64,000 bases of DNA from Endozoicomonas sp. Mp262 (GTDB lineage: Bacteria; Pseudomonadota; Gammaproteobacteria; Pseudomonadales; Endozoicomonadaceae), in the NCBI RefSeq assembly GCF_025643335.1, contig NZ_CP092489.1, positions 1,166,501-1,230,500 of the forward strand, written 5' to 3'. This document shows positions 52,042 to 61,799 of the stretch, one piece after another. The notes beneath the pieces are model-generated. The model was not told the DNA's origin, did not search any database, and saw only the letters and a list, made by a program, of their open reading frames with translations. The position numbers and the translations under genes are program-made. Every line of letters starts with the position of its first letter. The stretch's first letter is position 1.

Positions 52042-53686
52042 CAGCTATTCCCGTGACATCAATTAAATCACTGCAACAGCAAGGCTTACAGTAAATTCCA
52101 AATGGAGTGATTTCGCACAAAATAACGTCTACTTTTGATAGGGATACTTTATCAATGGCTGTCTCTCATGGCTTATCCATTCCAAAAAAGTCGTAAGCAT
52201 CTTTGTGCAAACAGTTTAATTACTACGATTTCTGAAAGTTATGAGCAAATTCCAGATGTCCGACCAAACAAGGATTCCAGAAAAATAACAATACATGATG
52301 CCTCCATGTCCGCTTTTGCCATGATGCATCTCAAGTACCCATCGCTCCTCTCGTTTGAGCGTGATAAAACAGAGCAAGAAGTAAGGCATAACCTTGAGCA
52401 CCTGTATCAGATAAAAAAACGTGCTCCCTGTGATACCAGTATGCGGGAAATCCTGGATCCAATAGATCCCGTAGAGTTCAAAAAGCCTTTTAAGACATTG
52501 CTGTCTAACGTCCAAAGGGGCGGATTACTGAAGGCATTCGAATTTCACTGCGGGAACTTGAAAAATCACTACTTGCTCCCGATCGATGGAACTGGGCTAT
52601 TTTACTCCTGCAATAATAAAAAACCTTGTCAGGAGTGCTGTACTAAAAATAAGGGAAAGGCCAACGAAGCTCACTACCACCAGTTAATGGCAGCATGCAT
52701 TGCTCACCCGGATCAAAAAACAGTCTTGCCATTGGCACCGGAAGCCATAGTTTGCCAGGACGGTTCGACCAAAAATGACTGTGAAAAAAATGCCATTAAA
52801 CGGTTGTTTGCCACCATACGAGAGCATCACCCACGTCTAAAGTTCGTTATTCTTCTGGACAGTCTTTATGCTGACAACCCCACTGTCCAACTGATTAAGA
52901 GTTATGGCTGGCATTACATCATTGTCGCGAAAGATGGCAACCATGCCTCGCTGGTTGAAGCGATGGATGAGCTGGATAAAGAAGGAAAAGTTCACCGTGC
53001 TGAAAAAGTTAATGAAGAGACTGGAATTAAGTGGTGGTTTCGCTATGCCAATGACGTCAGGCTGAACAAGGCAAAATATGCAGAACAGGTTAATGTGCTT
53101 GATTTTGTCGAAACCGATAAAAAAGGTAAACAGCATATCTGGTGCTGGGTGACTGATATTCCGCTTAACGAAGAAACCATAGAACCCGTCATGAAAGGAG
53201 GGCGCTGCCGATGGCATATTGAGAACCAGACGTTTAACACCCTGAAAAATCAAGGCTACGATCTCGAACATAACTACGGTCACGGTGAGAAGCACTTAGC
53301 CACAAATCTGGCCTATCTGACGATGCTTGCTTTTCTCGTAGATCAAATACAGGAACTGTGCTGTCCCCAGTTTCAGGAAGCTTTAAGAACCCGCTCAAAA
53401 GGAGTCCGTATAGCATTATGGAAATGGATACAGGGCTATTTTTTGCATTGGCTGATAAAAACGTGGGAGGGGCTTTTTTACACAGTAACTCATGGTATTG
53501 AAGAGAAAAGGGTGATTCCATTCGATACATCATAACCGGCCATATCGTAGCTACGTTCAGGGGTGACATTTTTTCTTTAAAGCTCCGCTTTGTTAATTGG
53601 CGGCTCAGTTTTGATCGGCTTCATTATTTTTGCTGCCTTATTGTCAATACCAACGATCATCGACGTTCATCATGCGGGAATAGCTG
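52042..53686 (+). mobile_element. 1645-bp insertion sequence, copy 2 (inverted relative to copy 1)
   Basis: The same element as 9805-11449 with the same 12-bp ends CAGCTATTCCCG, flanked here by a perfect 9-bp duplication GGGTTTATA (52033-52041 and 53687-53695). Length is identical. The transposase protein sequence is identical, indicating recent transposition. Confidence 0.95.
52168..53535 (+). CDS. DDE transposase of the 1645-bp IS, copy 2
   Basis: 455 residues from ATG 52168; open to a TTG at 52135. Identical over its whole length to the copy at 9956-11323, including the Cys cluster CNNKKPCQECCTK and the RWHIENQTFNTLK signature. After the stop, about 150 bases of the IS contain a short open stretch with one hydrophobic segment (GFIIFAALLSIP), which I do not consider a gene. 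Confidence 0.93.
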   Translation: MAYPFQKSRKHLCANSLITTISESYEQIPDVRPNKDSRKITIHDASMSAFAMMHLKYPSLLSFERDKTEQEVRHNLEHLYQIKKRAPCDTSMREILDPIDPVEFKKPFKTLLSNVQRGGLLKAFEFHCGNLKNHYLLPIDGTGLFYSCNNKKPCQECCTKNKGKANEAHYHQLMAACIAHPDQKTVLPLAPEAIVCQDGSTKNDCEKNAIKRLFATIREHHPRLKFVILLDSLYADNPTVQLIKSYGWHYIIVAKDGNHASLVEAMDELDKEGKVHRAEKVNEETGIKWWFRYANDVRLNKAKYAEQVNVLDFVETDKKGKQHIWCWVTDIPLNEETIEPVMKGGRCRWHIENQTFNTLKNQGYDLEHNYGHGEKHLATNLAYLTMLAFLVDQIQELCCPQFQEALRTRSKGVRIALWKWIQGYFLHWLIKTWEGLFYTVTHGIEEKRVIPFDTS

Positions 53687-54374
53687 GGGTTTATATCTTC
53701 TTTTTTTGGTAAAACTTGTAAAAGTGTTGTTTTAAGTGCTTTTTTTCGACATTCTTCGGATATGGGATATTCTCCATATCGACCAGCATAATATGATAGC
53801 AATGCGATAAAACTGTCAGAATCTTCCTCTATTAGAGATACAAAATACTCTAATAAAGAACTCTCCAATGCTGGATCTTTTTTACTTCTTTGTGGTTCCA
53901 GGATTTGTAAGTAGTCTGGCAAGTCAGATACATCCTCTACTTTTTGAACCAATAAAAGCTGATTCATAATATTGTTTATCAGATCTATATTTTCAAAATT
54001 TTTTGGGTTGCTATCAAAGAATAAATAACAGAAGTCTCCAGGTGTTAGATTTTCACCTCTACTGAATTTAGTGGTAATTAGATCTTGTTGATCTTTAGTT
54101 TCTTCAGGTGTTTTATTTTTTGTAATGAATTCAAATGTTTTTTGGAGTAACTCACCCATCGTCGTTTGGTTTGAGTAAGAATTGGTAGAGATAACAATTA
54201 ACAAAAATAAAAAATATGTTTGATAAAGTTGAAAAAATCTCATGTACACAACCTTTATGTAAAAATAGAACGAGTCAAAAGCTGCCGTTAAGAAAGCTTG
54301 TTTTTTTATACTCTTTAATTTGGGTGCATAATGAGTTTAGTTTAAATATGACTGGTTTCAGAAGGTTAGAGAAG

Positions 54375-54400
54375 CTGGAGCCATTTTTTTATGGCTCCGG
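54375..54400 (-). terminator. Hairpin after def
   Basis: GGAGCCAT (54377-54384) and ATGGCTCC (54391-54398), extended by two further pairs, with a loop of six T's. It starts 22 bases after the def stop. There is no strong T-run on the minus strand after it, so efficiency is uncertain. Confidence 0.6.
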
Positions 54401-54421
54401 AGGGGGAAAGAGTCTTTATTA

Positions 54422-54928
54422 TCAGGCTTTCAGCCGCTTATTTTTTTCAAGTTTCTTTTTGATACGATCCTGCTTCAGACGAGACAGGTAGTCGATAAAC
54501 AGCTTGCCTTCCAGGTGATCGAGTTCATGCTGTACACAGACTGAAGCCAGGCCATCAAGTTCCGTGGTGTACTCCTGGCCTTCTTTATCCAGTGCGGTCA
54601 AGCGGATTTTTTCAAACCGACCCAGGGTCTCATAAAACCCTGGTACTGACAGGCAACCTTCCTGAAGCTCTGACTTTTCTTCGTTGACAGCTTCATAGCT
54701 GGGGTTAATGAGCACGATGGGGGCGTCGCCATTTTCTGACATATCCATCACAACAATCCGCTGGTGGATATCTACCTGGGTGGCGGCCAGACCAACGCCT
54801 TTAGCGTGGTACATGGTTTCCAGCATGTCATCAACAATTTTACGGATATCATCGTCTACCACTGTAACGGGCTTGGCAACAGTGCGTAGTCTTGGGTCGG
54901 GGTATTCCAGAACGTCCAGGATAGCCAT
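54422..54928 (-). CDS. def: Peptide deformylase
   Basis: A 168-residue metalloenzyme that removes the formyl group from nascent proteins. All three motifs are intact: GVGLAATQ (44-51), EGCLS (90-94, Cys metal ligand) and QHELDHLEG (133-141, two His ligands and catalytic Glu). Length matches E. coli (169). It is divergent from the LysM gene, as in many gammaproteobacteria. It is separated from fmt by 3.2 kb of accessory DNA. Confidence 0.98.
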   Translation of the reverse strand: MAILDVLEYPDPRLRTVAKPVTVVDDDIRKIVDDMLETMYHAKGVGLAATQVDIHQRIVVMDMSENGDAPIVLINPSYEAVNEEKSELQEGCLSVPGFYETLGRFEKIRLTALDKEGQEYTTELDGLASVCVQHELDHLEGKLFIDYLSRLKQDRIKKKLEKNKRLKA

Positions 54929-55126
54929 CAGTAATATATAACTCTCAAGTTAAGGTAAGCGTTTTTTCCTTCATTGTAAGGAGCATCTATAGAATGAACA
55001 ATTGGGTAAATAGCCTTAGCCCGGAAATTTTCTTTCAGGGTCGGCACCTCTTTTATTCAGAAACCCTGTCAGTGGTCGAGAGAGTAGTATAGTACATTGT
55101 TGATAGCGATCAGAGGGAGGCACAGG

Positions 55127-56158
55127 ATGAGAGTAGGGTTTCTGGCCTTGATTTTATCTTGTCTTCCGGTTTCTGGCTGGACTGTGCAAACAACGGCTAT
55201 CAAGGCAGATTCCCCGAAAAGTTATACAGTTAAGGAAGGTGATACCTTGTGGGGGGTTGCCGAACGCTTCCTCGAAAGTCCCTGGCGTTGGCCTGAACTC
55301 TGGCATGCAAACCCTCAGACAAATAATCCACACCTGATTTTCCCCGGGGATGTTGTCAGTCTGGTAGAGGTTGATGGTCAGCCCAGACTGGCGGTTTCTG
55401 AAAGAGGGGATACAGGGCGGACAGTAAAGCTCAGTCCTAAAATCAGGACAACACCTATTGATAAAGCCATTCCTGCAATTCCGTTACGGAAGATTAATAC
55501 TTTCATGCTAGAGAGTCGTATTTTTTCGTCTAAGGAAGAGCTTGTCAGGGCACCCTATATCTTTGCATCCCAAAATAACAGGGTTGCGTCCAGCCCTGGT
55601 GATACGGTTTTTGCTCGTGGGCGATTCCCGGATTACGGCGGGAAATATGAGTTATTGCGCAGAGGTAAAAGTATTAAAGATCCCGCCACTGGTCAGACGC
55701 TTGGAGTCATAGGTTACAAAGTGGGGGAGGCTAGTCTGTCACGACTTGGAGAGGGTGTCGGTACTCTGAAGGTCATTAGTGCAAAAAGACCGGTGAAGCC
55801 AGGGGACAGGGTTATATCTGGGGACTCTTTTGCACCTGCCACGATGTTTTATCCCAAGGCACCGGTAGAGGCAGTCCATGGCAAAGTGGTGAGTATTTTA
55901 AATGGTGACAGTAAAGCCGGAAAGCACGATACGATTATTATCAGTATTGGTAACCAGGAAAGTCTAAGGCCGGGGGATGTTCTGGCCATCCAGTCCAATA
56001 GGAAAATTCGGGATCGATTTTCCAAACAAAAGGTTCGACTTCCCCCCCAGGATATAGGCATGGCTATGATCTATCGATCTTTTGATAAATTAAGCTATGG
56101 TATTGTTATGTCGGCCAGCCAAGAAATAGAAATTGGCGATTTTCTGAACAACCCATAA
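55127..56158 (+). CDS. Secreted LysM domain protein
   Basis: 343 residues from ATG 55127, chosen because GGGAGG lies 6 bases upstream and a signal peptide (MRVGFLALILSCLPVSGWT) then starts the protein. One LysM module follows directly (SYTVKEGDTLWGVAERFLE and WRWPELWHANPQTNNPHLI). The remaining 230 residues are beta-rich and contain RSFDKLSYGIVMSASQEIEI near the end. It is the conserved LysM protein found between def and dprA in Pseudomonas-like genomes, probably binding peptidoglycan. Exact function unknown. Confidence 0.9.
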   Translation: MRVGFLALILSCLPVSGWTVQTTAIKADSPKSYTVKEGDTLWGVAERFLESPWRWPELWHANPQTNNPHLIFPGDVVSLVEVDGQPRLAVSERGDTGRTVKLSPKIRTTPIDKAIPAIPLRKINTFMLESRIFSSKEELVRAPYIFASQNNRVASSPGDTVFARGRFPDYGGKYELLRRGKSIKDPATGQTLGVIGYKVGEASLSRLGEGVGTLKVISAKRPVKPGDRVISGDSFAPATMFYPKAPVEAVHGKVVSILNGDSKAGKHDTIIISIGNQESLRPGDVLAIQSNRKIRDRFSKQKVRLPPQDIGMAMIYRSFDKLSYGIVMSASQEIEIGDFLNNP

Positions 56159-56164
56159 TGCATA

Positions 56165-57289
56165 GTGACGATGACTTCCTGGCAGCAACTTGAACCCTGG
56201 TTAAGACTATCGTGTATTCAGAGCATTGGGCCGGTGAGGGTGCAAAGGCTTTTGCAGCACTTTAAGTCACCTCAACAGGTTTTATCTGCGTCACTGGCAG
56301 AATTAAAGGCTGGGATCCCTGAGGCGTGTGCCAGGGCCATTGTTGAGCAAAAGAACTCAGGTGATATCGCTAAAAAGCTGGATAAAGCCAGGGGTTGGAT
56401 GGATGCCAGTGAAGCCCACCATATTCTCTGTGTTGAGTCTGATGCTTATCCCGTTCAGTTGAAAGAGCTGCCGGATCCCCCTTCCATACTCTACGTGGTT
56501 GGTAATCCTGTATTACTGTCTGAGCCCCAGCTGGCCATTGTTGGTAGTAGAAGACCAACCCCCCAGGGTAGACGGGTTGCTGCGGAGATTGCCGGGGTGC
56601 TGGCTCGCAGTGGTTTTGTTATCACCAGTGGCATGGCTATGGGGATTGATGGCGCTGCTCACCAGGGAACCCTTGCAGGTTATGGAAATACTGTGGCGGT
56701 GTTAGGCACGGGGGTGGATCAAGTCTATCCACGATCCCATCTTTCGCTCTATTCAGAAATTATCGAGCAGGGAGGGGCTATTGTCAGTGAATTGCCATTA
56801 GGCACTTCGCCAAATCCTGCCAACTTTCCCCGAAGGAATCGAGTGATATCAGGCCTGTCTCTGGGTGTACTGGTGGTGGAAGCGGCCATTGAAAGCGGTT
56901 CATTAATTTCAGCAAGACTTGCCGCAGAACAGGGGCGGGAAGTGTTTGCCATACCGGGTTCCGTTATGAACCCGCTTAGCAAGGGGTGCCATAAATTAAT
57001 CCGTGAAGGCGCTGTATTGGTGGAAAGCGCTGAAGATATTTTGTTAGAGCTTAAGCCGGAAATTCAACATTTGCTGCTGGAGTCTGAGGGTTGTGCTGTA
57101 TCTATCACAAAGTGTACCGATCCGGCACATAAGAAAATTCTCGAAGCGATGGGATTCGATGTTATCTCTCCCGACCTTATTAGCTCTTTGTGCAGTATCC
57201 CCTATGATGAATTATCAGTGATACTGACAGATATGGAGCTAAGTGGTTTTATTCAATCTGTGCCAGGTGGCTTTCTCAGATCCTGTTGA
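56165..57289 (+). CDS. dprA: DNA processing protein DprA (Smf)
   Basis: A 374-residue RecA loader for incoming single-stranded DNA in transformation. The Rossmann-like core includes LAIVGSRRPTPQGRRVA, SGMAMGIDGAAHQGTLAG, VLGTGVDQVYPRSHLSLY and NFPRRNRVISGLSLGVLVVE. A C-terminal winged-helix-like region ends the protein. The start could be GTG 56165 or ATG 56171. It follows the LysM gene by 6 bases and is probably co-transcribed. Whether the strain is competent is not shown. Confidence 0.95.
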   Translation: MTMTSWQQLEPWLRLSCIQSIGPVRVQRLLQHFKSPQQVLSASLAELKAGIPEACARAIVEQKNSGDIAKKLDKARGWMDASEAHHILCVESDAYPVQLKELPDPPSILYVVGNPVLLSEPQLAIVGSRRPTPQGRRVAAEIAGVLARSGFVITSGMAMGIDGAAHQGTLAGYGNTVAVLGTGVDQVYPRSHLSLYSEIIEQGGAIVSELPLGTSPNPANFPRRNRVISGLSLGVLVVEAAIESGSLISARLAAEQGREVFAIPGSVMNPLSKGCHKLIREGAVLVESAEDILLELKPEIQHLLLESEGCAVSITKCTDPAHKKILEAMGFDVISPDLISSLCSIPYDELSVILTDMELSGFIQSVPGGFLRSC

Positions 57290-57375
57290 GATCTGATGGC
57301 ATTAAGAAATATCGTTATCTTCCCTTCTCCCTGCTAAACTAGCGGCCTTAACACTGTCCTGAGGGAGGAGCTAAG

Positions 57376-57879
57376 GTGTCCAAGCCATTTATCGCGATTC
57401 TGATGGGGTCTGATTCTGATCTGCCAAAAGTCCAGTCAGCCGTGGATGTACTGAAAAAGCTGGATGTTCCTGTAGAGGTTAAGGTTCATTCAGCACACCG
57501 TACCCCGGATGCTACCCACTCCTATGTCCACGATGCCGATGAAAGAGGGGCTGCTGCGTTTATTTGCTGTGCCGGTATGGCTGCGCATCTGGCGGGTGTG
57601 GTTGCATCCCTCACCGTTAAGCCTGTGATTGGTGTTCCCATTGATGCAGGCCCACTAGACGGTATGGATGCCCTGTTGTCTACAGTGCAAATGCCAGGAG
57701 GCATTCCTGTGGCAACAGTGGCAATTGGTAAAGCGGGGGCAAAGAATGCGGGTTATCTTGCCGCCCAAATTATTGCCTTACACGACAAAGAGTTGTCTGA
57801 TCGGCTCAAAATGGAACGCAAAGCTAATGCTGAAGCAATTCTTGCCAAAGATGCCGCTTTGCAGAATCAGTTAAAATAA
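57376..57879 (+). CDS. purE: N5-carboxyaminoimidazole ribonucleotide mutase PurE
   Basis: A 167-residue class I PurE that converts N5-CAIR to CAIR in purine synthesis. GSDSDLPKV (residues 11-19), VHSAHRTPD, CAGMAAHLAGVVASLT and GVPIDAGPLDGMDALLS are all present. The start is GTG 57376 with GGGAGGAG upstream. In class I systems PurK supplies the substrate and is usually next to purE. Here the next thing downstream is a hairpin and an IS4-family element, and no purK is in the window. Confidence 0.97.
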   Translation: MSKPFIAILMGSDSDLPKVQSAVDVLKKLDVPVEVKVHSAHRTPDATHSYVHDADERGAAAFICCAGMAAHLAGVVASLTVKPVIGVPIDAGPLDGMDALLSTVQMPGGIPVATVAIGKAGAKNAGYLAAQIIALHDKELSDRLKMERKANAEAILAKDAALQNQLK

Positions 57880-57901
57880 TACAGCCCGGTTTATCAGTAG
57901 G

Positions 57902-57939
57902 GGGGAATAGAGAACAGCCTGTCACACTATTCCCCATTA
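57902..57939 (+). terminator. Hairpin after purE; shares 16 bp with the cybB hairpin
   Basis: GGGGAATAG (57902-57910) pairs with CTATTCCCC (57927-57935), 16-base loop. ACACTATTCCCCATTA (57924-57939) is the exact reverse complement of 841-856. Confidence 0.6.
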
Positions 57940-57996
57940 ACTACTTCTCTGGAATCGTCAATCCATAATAAACAAGAATCGGGCTAAGTCCGACAG

Positions 57997-59212
57997 CTCT
58001 GTAGGGGACAATTCTGAGGTAAACGTTGATCTATGAGGGAGAATGAGCTGCTTTCAATCAGTATTCTGCAAGTCCTTTACCTCAAGCAGTTTACTTTTTG
58101 TGCAGCATACTCATTCTCTGGAAAAACAGCTTAAAGCTTCTTTTAACTGGCATCAATCCCGTATTAACCTTATGGCTCTCGCCATCTTTGGCCTTATACA
58201 GGTTGGCACGGTCAGTTTGTCCCGTATAGCTCAAACGATGGGGCACCACACTGAAATAGACTCCAGACGTAAGCGCCTCAAACGTTTCCTGATGTGGAAA
58301 GGCTTCGAGCTGGATTGTGTGGCACGAATGGTTGTTGACTGGATGGTGCCTGAAGGCAACTGGATTGTGTGCCTGGATCGCTCCAACTGGCAGTTTGGAA
58401 AGTTCAAAATCAATATCATGATGGTGGCAATTGCTTATAAAGGCACTGCCATTCCTATTGTCTGGACGCTCCTTCCCAAAAAGGGCATGTCCAGCATGGA
58501 GGAACGAATCACGCTGCTGAAGCGTTTTATCAACTTACTGGGTACAGAGCGTATACAGTATTTAACCGCAGACCGTGAGTTTCGGGGTGAAAAATGGTTA
58601 AAGTGGCTGATAGCGCAGAAAATTCCTTTCCGTATCCGCATTCCAAACGACACCCGCACAATGAACCGCCATCGAACGGAAAAATTGAAAGCGTATCGAT
58701 TTTTCAGTCTGAAAGTGGGAGAAAGCATGCATCTGAATCATGCACGGGAACTCTGGGGTGTTCGTGTATTTCTTTCCTGTTATCGCTCAGAGCAGGAACG
58801 CGTCATCATTATCAGCAATGAAGCAGGTCAGGAGGCGCTGGGTGACTACATGAGGCGATGGGAAATTGAGACACTATTCCAAGCTTTAAAGGGTAGAGGT
58901 TTCGATCTGGAGAGTACACACCTGTCAGACAGAGAGCGTATTGAGCGCCTGCTGGGAATTGTAACCCTTGCCTATTGTTGGGCTTACTGCACAGGAGAAT
59001 GGCGTGCTGAAATTAAGCCCATCAAAAGGCTAAAACATGGACGCCTTGCCAATAGTATTTTTCGATATGGACTGGAGTGGCTGGCAAGCCTTCTGTTTGA
59101 CCGTACTTCATCCAGTACAGAATTAATGTTTCATATTGAGATGTTTGGCCAGCCTGTAAGGCCAGCCACTCATTGCGACAGTAAGAGTTAGGGATAATTG
59201 TCCCCTACAGAG
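57997..59212 (+). mobile_element. IS4-family insertion sequence (1216 bp)
   Basis: Perfect 17-bp inverted ends CTCTGTAGGGGACAATT at 57997 and, complemented, ending at 59212. A 9-bp duplication GTCCGACAG flanks it (57988-57996 and 59213-59221). It carries one intact transposase on the plus strand. It is inserted in the purE-tsaC spacer. Confidence 0.95.
58043..59191 (+). CDS. IS4-family transposase
   Basis: A 382-residue DDE transposase. First Asp in VCLDRSNWQFG, second in YLTADREFRGEKW, and the exact IS4 signature Y-x2-R-x3-E-x6-K in YMRRWEIETLFQALK, followed by GRGFDLESTHL. It is related to the element at 13535-14713 but has a different length, different ends and an internal stop codon. The gene looks intact. 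Confidence 0.94.
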   Translation: MSCFQSVFCKSFTSSSLLFVQHTHSLEKQLKASFNWHQSRINLMALAIFGLIQVGTVSLSRIAQTMGHHTEIDSRRKRLKRFLMWKGFELDCVARMVVDWMVPEGNWIVCLDRSNWQFGKFKINIMMVAIAYKGTAIPIVWTLLPKKGMSSMEERITLLKRFINLLGTERIQYLTADREFRGEKWLKWLIAQKIPFRIRIPNDTRTMNRHRTEKLKAYRFFSLKVGESMHLNHARELWGVRVFLSCYRSEQERVIIISNEAGQEALGDYMRRWEIETLFQALKGRGFDLESTHLSDRERIERLLGIVTLAYCWAYCTGEWRAEIKPIKRLKHGRLANSIFRYGLEWLASLLFDRTSSSTELMFHIEMFGQPVRPATHCDSKS

Positions 59213-59282
59213 GTCCGACAGGCTGCCAGCGTTTCTGGTAATATTGGCCGTGTAATCCAACTCTAGATGTATAACTAACCTC

Positions 59283-59849
59283 ATGATCCTTGATATTGAT
59301 GAACTAAACCTTGCAGTGGATGCGGTGACCCAAGGTGGGGTGATCGCCTATCCCACAGAAGCTGTTTGGGGGCTGGGCTGCAACCCATGGAATCAGGAGG
59401 CTGTTAACCGGTTACTGGCCATTAAATCCAGGCCTGTGGAGAAAGGTGTCATACTGGTTGGCTTTGCGGAAGAACAGTTCAGTCCGATTCTTGATCCATT
59501 AACGGATAGTGAGCGAGAGCGGCTCACTTCGGGATGGCCCGGACCTTATACCTGGCTGATTCCTGATCCTGATGGCTGGACGCCAAAATGGATTAGAGGC
59601 CAGTTTGATACGGTTGCCATTAGAATCAGTGATCACCCTATTGTTCGCTACCTGTGCTCTGCTACCGGATTGCCACTGGTATCAACATCCGCTAACAAAG
59701 CCGGGGAGCCACCCTTGCTAACTAAAGAACAGGTTGAACAACAATTTTCGGGACAGGTTGATTTTATCGTGCCGGGAGAGCTGGGTTCACAACAGACACC
59801 TTCTGAAATTCGTGACCTCAAAACCAACCGGGTTATTCGTGCCGGGTAA
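59283..59849 (+). CDS. tsaC: Threonylcarbamoyl-AMP synthase TsaC (YrdC/RimN)
   Basis: A 188-residue YrdC-domain enzyme that makes threonylcarbamoyl-AMP for t6A37 of ANN-decoding tRNAs. Family strings are GGVIAYPTEAVWGLGCNP (residues 18-35), AIKSRPVEKGVILV, SGWPGPYTWLIP and PLVSTSANKAGEPP. Length matches E. coli (190), and there is no Sua5 extension. It is followed by hemF and aroE, a common gammaproteobacterial order after dprA. Confidence 0.97.
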   Translation: MILDIDELNLAVDAVTQGGVIAYPTEAVWGLGCNPWNQEAVNRLLAIKSRPVEKGVILVGFAEEQFSPILDPLTDSERERLTSGWPGPYTWLIPDPDGWTPKWIRGQFDTVAIRISDHPIVRYLCSATGLPLVSTSANKAGEPPLLTKEQVEQQFSGQVDFIVPGELGSQQTPSEIRDLKTNRVIRAG

Positions 59850-59887
59850 CGGTTTACTGGTTCTTCAATAGAGAGGGAATGGGCTAA

Positions 59888-60802
<915 letters not shown>

Positions 60803-60841
60803 GTTTTCTGAAAACCGAACAGCAAAAAATTGAGGTGAAAA

Positions 60842-61684
60842 ATGGCCGCTCCAGCAGACCGTTATGCGGTGATGGGTAACCCTGTTGCCCATAGTAAATC
60901 CCCCCGGATTCATGCCCTGTTCGCGGAAAACACACAACAGAAACTGCGTTATGATGCTATCGAGGTTGCCATTGGTTTATTTGAAGAGAGGGTTGCTGCT
61001 TTTTTTAACGATGGAAATCATGGCTTAAGTATTACTGTACCTTTTAAAGAGGCAGCCTGGTATTTGGCCGATAAAAAAACAGCGCGTGCAAAAACGGCAG
61101 GTGCCGTAAATACCCTTTGGCGGGATGAAAATAATTGCCTGAATGGGGATAATACGGATGGCATTGGATTGGTTAGAGATTTGACAGAGAACCATGACAT
61201 TCCTGTAAAAAATACCCGAATTCTTGTGTTAGGGGCTGGTGGTGCAGTTAGAGGTGTTTTGGCTCCACTGATAAATGAACAGCCAGCATTAATCACTGTG
61301 GCCAACAGAACGTTCAGTAAAGCAGAAGAGCTGGTAGAGATATTCAGTCAGGAAAAAAAATCTTCTAATCAGGTAAGGCTGAATGCCTGTAGTTTCGATA
61401 TGATTCAAGGGGATTTTGACCTTATTATTAATGGCACTGCTGCCAGTCTTCAGGGACAAACATTACCGGTTTCTCCCGATATCATTAATCCGGAAACCGT
61501 GTGTTATGACATGATGTATGGCTCTGGAGAGACAGTTTTTAATAAATGGGCCAGAGAGTCCGGGGCACTCAAATGTATTGATGGGCTGGGAATGCTTGTG
61601 GAGCAGGCGGCAGAACAGTTTTTTATTTGGCGTGGAGTCCGTCCAGAGACCGCTTCGGTATTGGCTGCTCTTAGGGGCTGCTGA
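60842..61684 (+). CDS. aroE: Shikimate dehydrogenase, C-terminus rewritten by a repeat
   Basis: A 280-residue NADPH-dependent enzyme of chorismate synthesis. It carries AVMGNPVAHSKSPRIHALF (substrate site), LSITVPFKEAAW (catalytic Lys), NGDNTDGIGLVRDL (Asp) and VLGAGGAVRGVL (NADP site). The ribosome site is GAGGTGAAAA before the ATG. The last three codons (R-G-C) and the TGA stop come from a 50-bp repeat inserted at 61674; without it the gene would read ...AALK and stop at TAA. Function should be unaffected because only the terminal residue changed. Confidence 0.97.
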   Translation: MAAPADRYAVMGNPVAHSKSPRIHALFAENTQQKLRYDAIEVAIGLFEERVAAFFNDGNHGLSITVPFKEAAWYLADKKTARAKTAGAVNTLWRDENNCLNGDNTDGIGLVRDLTENHDIPVKNTRILVLGAGGAVRGVLAPLINEQPALITVANRTFSKAEELVEIFSQEKKSSNQVRLNACSFDMIQGDFDLIINGTAASLQGQTLPVSPDIINPETVCYDMMYGSGETVFNKWARESGALKCIDGLGMLVEQAAEQFFIWRGVRPETASVLAALRGC

Positions 61685-61723
61685 CGTTTGATCGTGAGCA
61701 CAGGAGCAAACGTCAACAGCCCC
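61674..61723. repeat. 50-bp minimal MITE-like repeat forming the aroE stop and a hairpin
   Basis: Ends GGGGCTGCTGACGTTTG (61674-61690) and CAAACGTCAACAGCCCC (61707-61723) are inverted with one mismatch and are flanked by TA. The 16-base middle GATCGTGAGCACAGGAG-like segment matches the inner flank of the 280-bp element. As RNA it is a 17-bp hairpin beginning inside aroE, without a T-run after it. Confidence 0.88.
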
Positions 61724-61799
61724 TAAATAATATCCTCTTTGTGCAGTGATTGATTGATCTATACTTTCGACTTCTATAAATAATTAGAGAGTGCAGGGT

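Larger units (their letters stand above)
51831..54249 (-). pseudogene. Exported protein gene split by the 1645-bp IS
   Basis: The present frame starts at 54249, has a signal peptide (FFLFLLIVISTNSYS-like region near residues 11-26) and runs into the IS, where it stops at 53644 after 14 foreign codons. Removing the IS and one GGGTTTATA copy joins it in frame to bases 52032-51831. This adds EEKIARLKLQATYVFTMTAV and, further on, a hydrophobic end TTVAAIIAGILFF, with a stop at 51831-51833. The rebuilt protein is 254 residues, helical, acidic in the middle. I do not recognise the family. It lies between def and fmt, which are normally adjacent. Confidence 0.88.

Noticed and set aside
53536-53686. 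Passenger membrane peptide at the 3' end of the 1645-bp IS
   Set aside because: The frame has one hydrophobic stretch but no start with a ribosome site, and it ends differently in each copy because it reads into host DNA.
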